A stretch of DNA of 6,660 nt from Fidelibacterota bacterium (GTDB lineage: Bacteria; Fidelibacterota; UBA2242; JAFGTP01), in assembly GCA_029939785.1 (NCBI GenBank), contig JAOZSG010000075.1:1-6660 (forward strand), read 5' to 3'. Below the pieces are notes generated by a model. The model was not told the DNA's origin. It saw nothing but the letters and a program-made list of their open reading frames with translations, and made no database searches. A program made the translations under genes and the position numbers. Of this stretch, positions 6,196 to 6,660 are shown one piece after another. Every line of letters starts with the position of its first letter. Within the stretch, counting starts at the first letter, position 1.

Positions 6196-6501
6196 TCAAA
6201 TAAAACACTTTTCCATTACTTTTGATATGCTGATATGCTCAATTAAGTTTTTTTCATCAATTTGGTTAAAAACAGAAATATCAAACATATATGGTAAGTA
6301 TAATTCATCTATTGTATTCATAAGTGGATAAACACTATTATTGAGAGTCAAGTTTTCTCCAATTAATGTAATATCTATATCAGAGCCATGACAATAGTTT
6401 CCTATTGCACGAGAGCCGTGAATAATAACTTTTTTTATTTGAGGGTTTTTCGAAAAAATAATTTTAAGGTCTTGTATTGTTTCGTTATCTAAACCAAACA
6501 T
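6196..6501 (-). CDS. minimal nucleotidyltransferase (MNT) with frameshifted C-terminus
   Basis: A 101-residue protein of the pol-beta-like minimal nucleotidyltransferase family. These usually pair with a HEPN protein; some pairs are toxin-antitoxin systems in which the MNT enzyme adds nucleotides to the HEPN toxin. Seen: GSRAIG (29-34), GSDID (39-43, catalytic Asp41 and Asp43) and the third acidic residue Asp74 in YMFDIS. The first 90 residues look intact and typical. From residue 91 the frame reads SISKVMEKCFI and stops at 6196-6198. A tandem 8-base duplication (6224-6239) causes this: with one copy removed the frame would read EHIKSNGKVFYLTNN to a stop at 6185-6187, matching the usual HIxRVGKVFYE-like ending. 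The ATG at 6501 follows the remnant HEPN gene by six bases. Activity is uncertain, though the catalytic part is preserved. Confidence 0.85.
   Translation of the reverse strand: MFGLDNETIQDLKIIFSKNPQIKKVIIHGSRAIGNYCHGSDIDITLIGENLTLNNSVYPLMNTIDELYLPYMFDISVFNQIDEKNLIEHISISKVMEKCFI
6224..6239. repeat. perfect tandem 8-base duplication in the MNT gene
   Basis: GATATGCT occurs twice in direct succession (6224-6231 and 6232-6239); on the coding strand this is AGCATATC twice. Eight bases is not a multiple of three, so it shifts the reading frame from codon 91 of the nucleotidyltransferase gene. Loss of one copy by slippage would restore the family-like ending. Confidence 0.9.
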
Positions 6502-6507
6502 ATTTTG

Positions 6508-6609
6508 TCAGTTTCTCTTCACTTTTTCTTTTAGCAAACTTTCTTCTAATTCCTTAAAAGCATCATAATATTTTTCAAGCCTCTGTATCCACCCTATATC
6601 TTTATTCAT
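6508..6609 (-). pseudogene. N-terminal remnant of a HEPN-type nucleotidyltransferase partner
   Basis: An ATG at 6607-6609 opens a 33-residue frame, with DIGWIQRLEKYYDAFKELEE near the start, ending at TGA 6508-6510. This resembles the first helix of the HI0074-like (HEPN, nucleotidyltransferase substrate-binding) family, which typically begins with D-x-R-W-x-QR-F-x-x-F-x-x-A-x-x-x-L-x-x. Family members run about 120-145 residues, so three quarters is missing. The nucleotidyltransferase ATG lies only six bases beyond the stop, so the missing part was deleted rather than frameshifted out of view. AAGGAT sits about 13 bases before the ATG. The order, HEPN then MNT on one strand, is the usual one for this pair. 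Too short to fold as a HEPN domain; it could still be translated. Confidence 0.6.
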
Positions 6610-6660
6610 AATTTATTTCTTATCCTTAACTATAGGATATTATCCCTTAATCTTTTCAAA

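Noticed and set aside
6635..6645. GGATA-T-TATCC palindrome upstream of the HEPN remnant as an operator
   Set aside because: Only 11 bases with no second copy and no known regulator; autoregulatory operators are possible in such pairs, but there is no support here.

Overview
The window is AT-rich (roughly 30% GC by eye) and bacterial. It has bacterial genes with short spacers, few strong Shine-Dalgarno sequences, and one promoter-like site that fits the Bacteroidota consensus (TTG, about 20 nt, TAnnTTTG). A Bacteroidota or related lineage is a reasonable guess, but nothing here proves it.

Left part (1-1444): the 3' end of rsmA/ksgA (16S rRNA dimethyladenosine transferase) runs rightward into the window. 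It is followed by a tRNA with a CAT anticodon, probably the lysidine-type isoleucine tRNA that reads AUA, and a strong terminator. Facing these is a complete leftward gene for a tyrosine/lipid phosphatase of the HCxxGKDRTG family. A 343-base spacer (1445-1787) separates it from the next gene. The spacer holds no intact gene, only two short, doubtful coding-like scraps.

Centre (1788-6161): a leftward, tightly packed operon carries five of the seven shikimate pathway activities. In transcription order these are aroB (3-dehydroquinate synthase), aroA (EPSP synthase), and one 659-residue protein fusing shikimate kinase, type I 3-dehydroquinase and shikimate dehydrogenase. The five activities lie in exactly the domain order of the eukaryotic pentafunctional AROM protein (DHQS-EPSPS-SK-DHQase-SDH). 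The genes are separated by only a 14-base gap and an 8-base overlap. Several motifs in the kinase and DHQ synthase also look closer to AROM than to ordinary bacterial enzymes. This is the main finding. DAHP synthase (first step) and chorismate synthase (last step) are not in the window.

Right end (6185-6609): a decayed HEPN/MNT nucleotidyltransferase pair sits just upstream of aroB on the same strand. The HEPN partner is reduced to 33 residues. The MNT gene keeps its catalytic motif but carries a perfect tandem 8-base duplication that shifts its last codons out of frame. Removing one copy restores a family-like C-terminus.

Together the operon would convert DAHP to 3-dehydroquinate (AroB), then dehydroquinate to shikimate and shikimate-3-phosphate (the D, E and K domains of the fusion), and then to EPSP (AroA).
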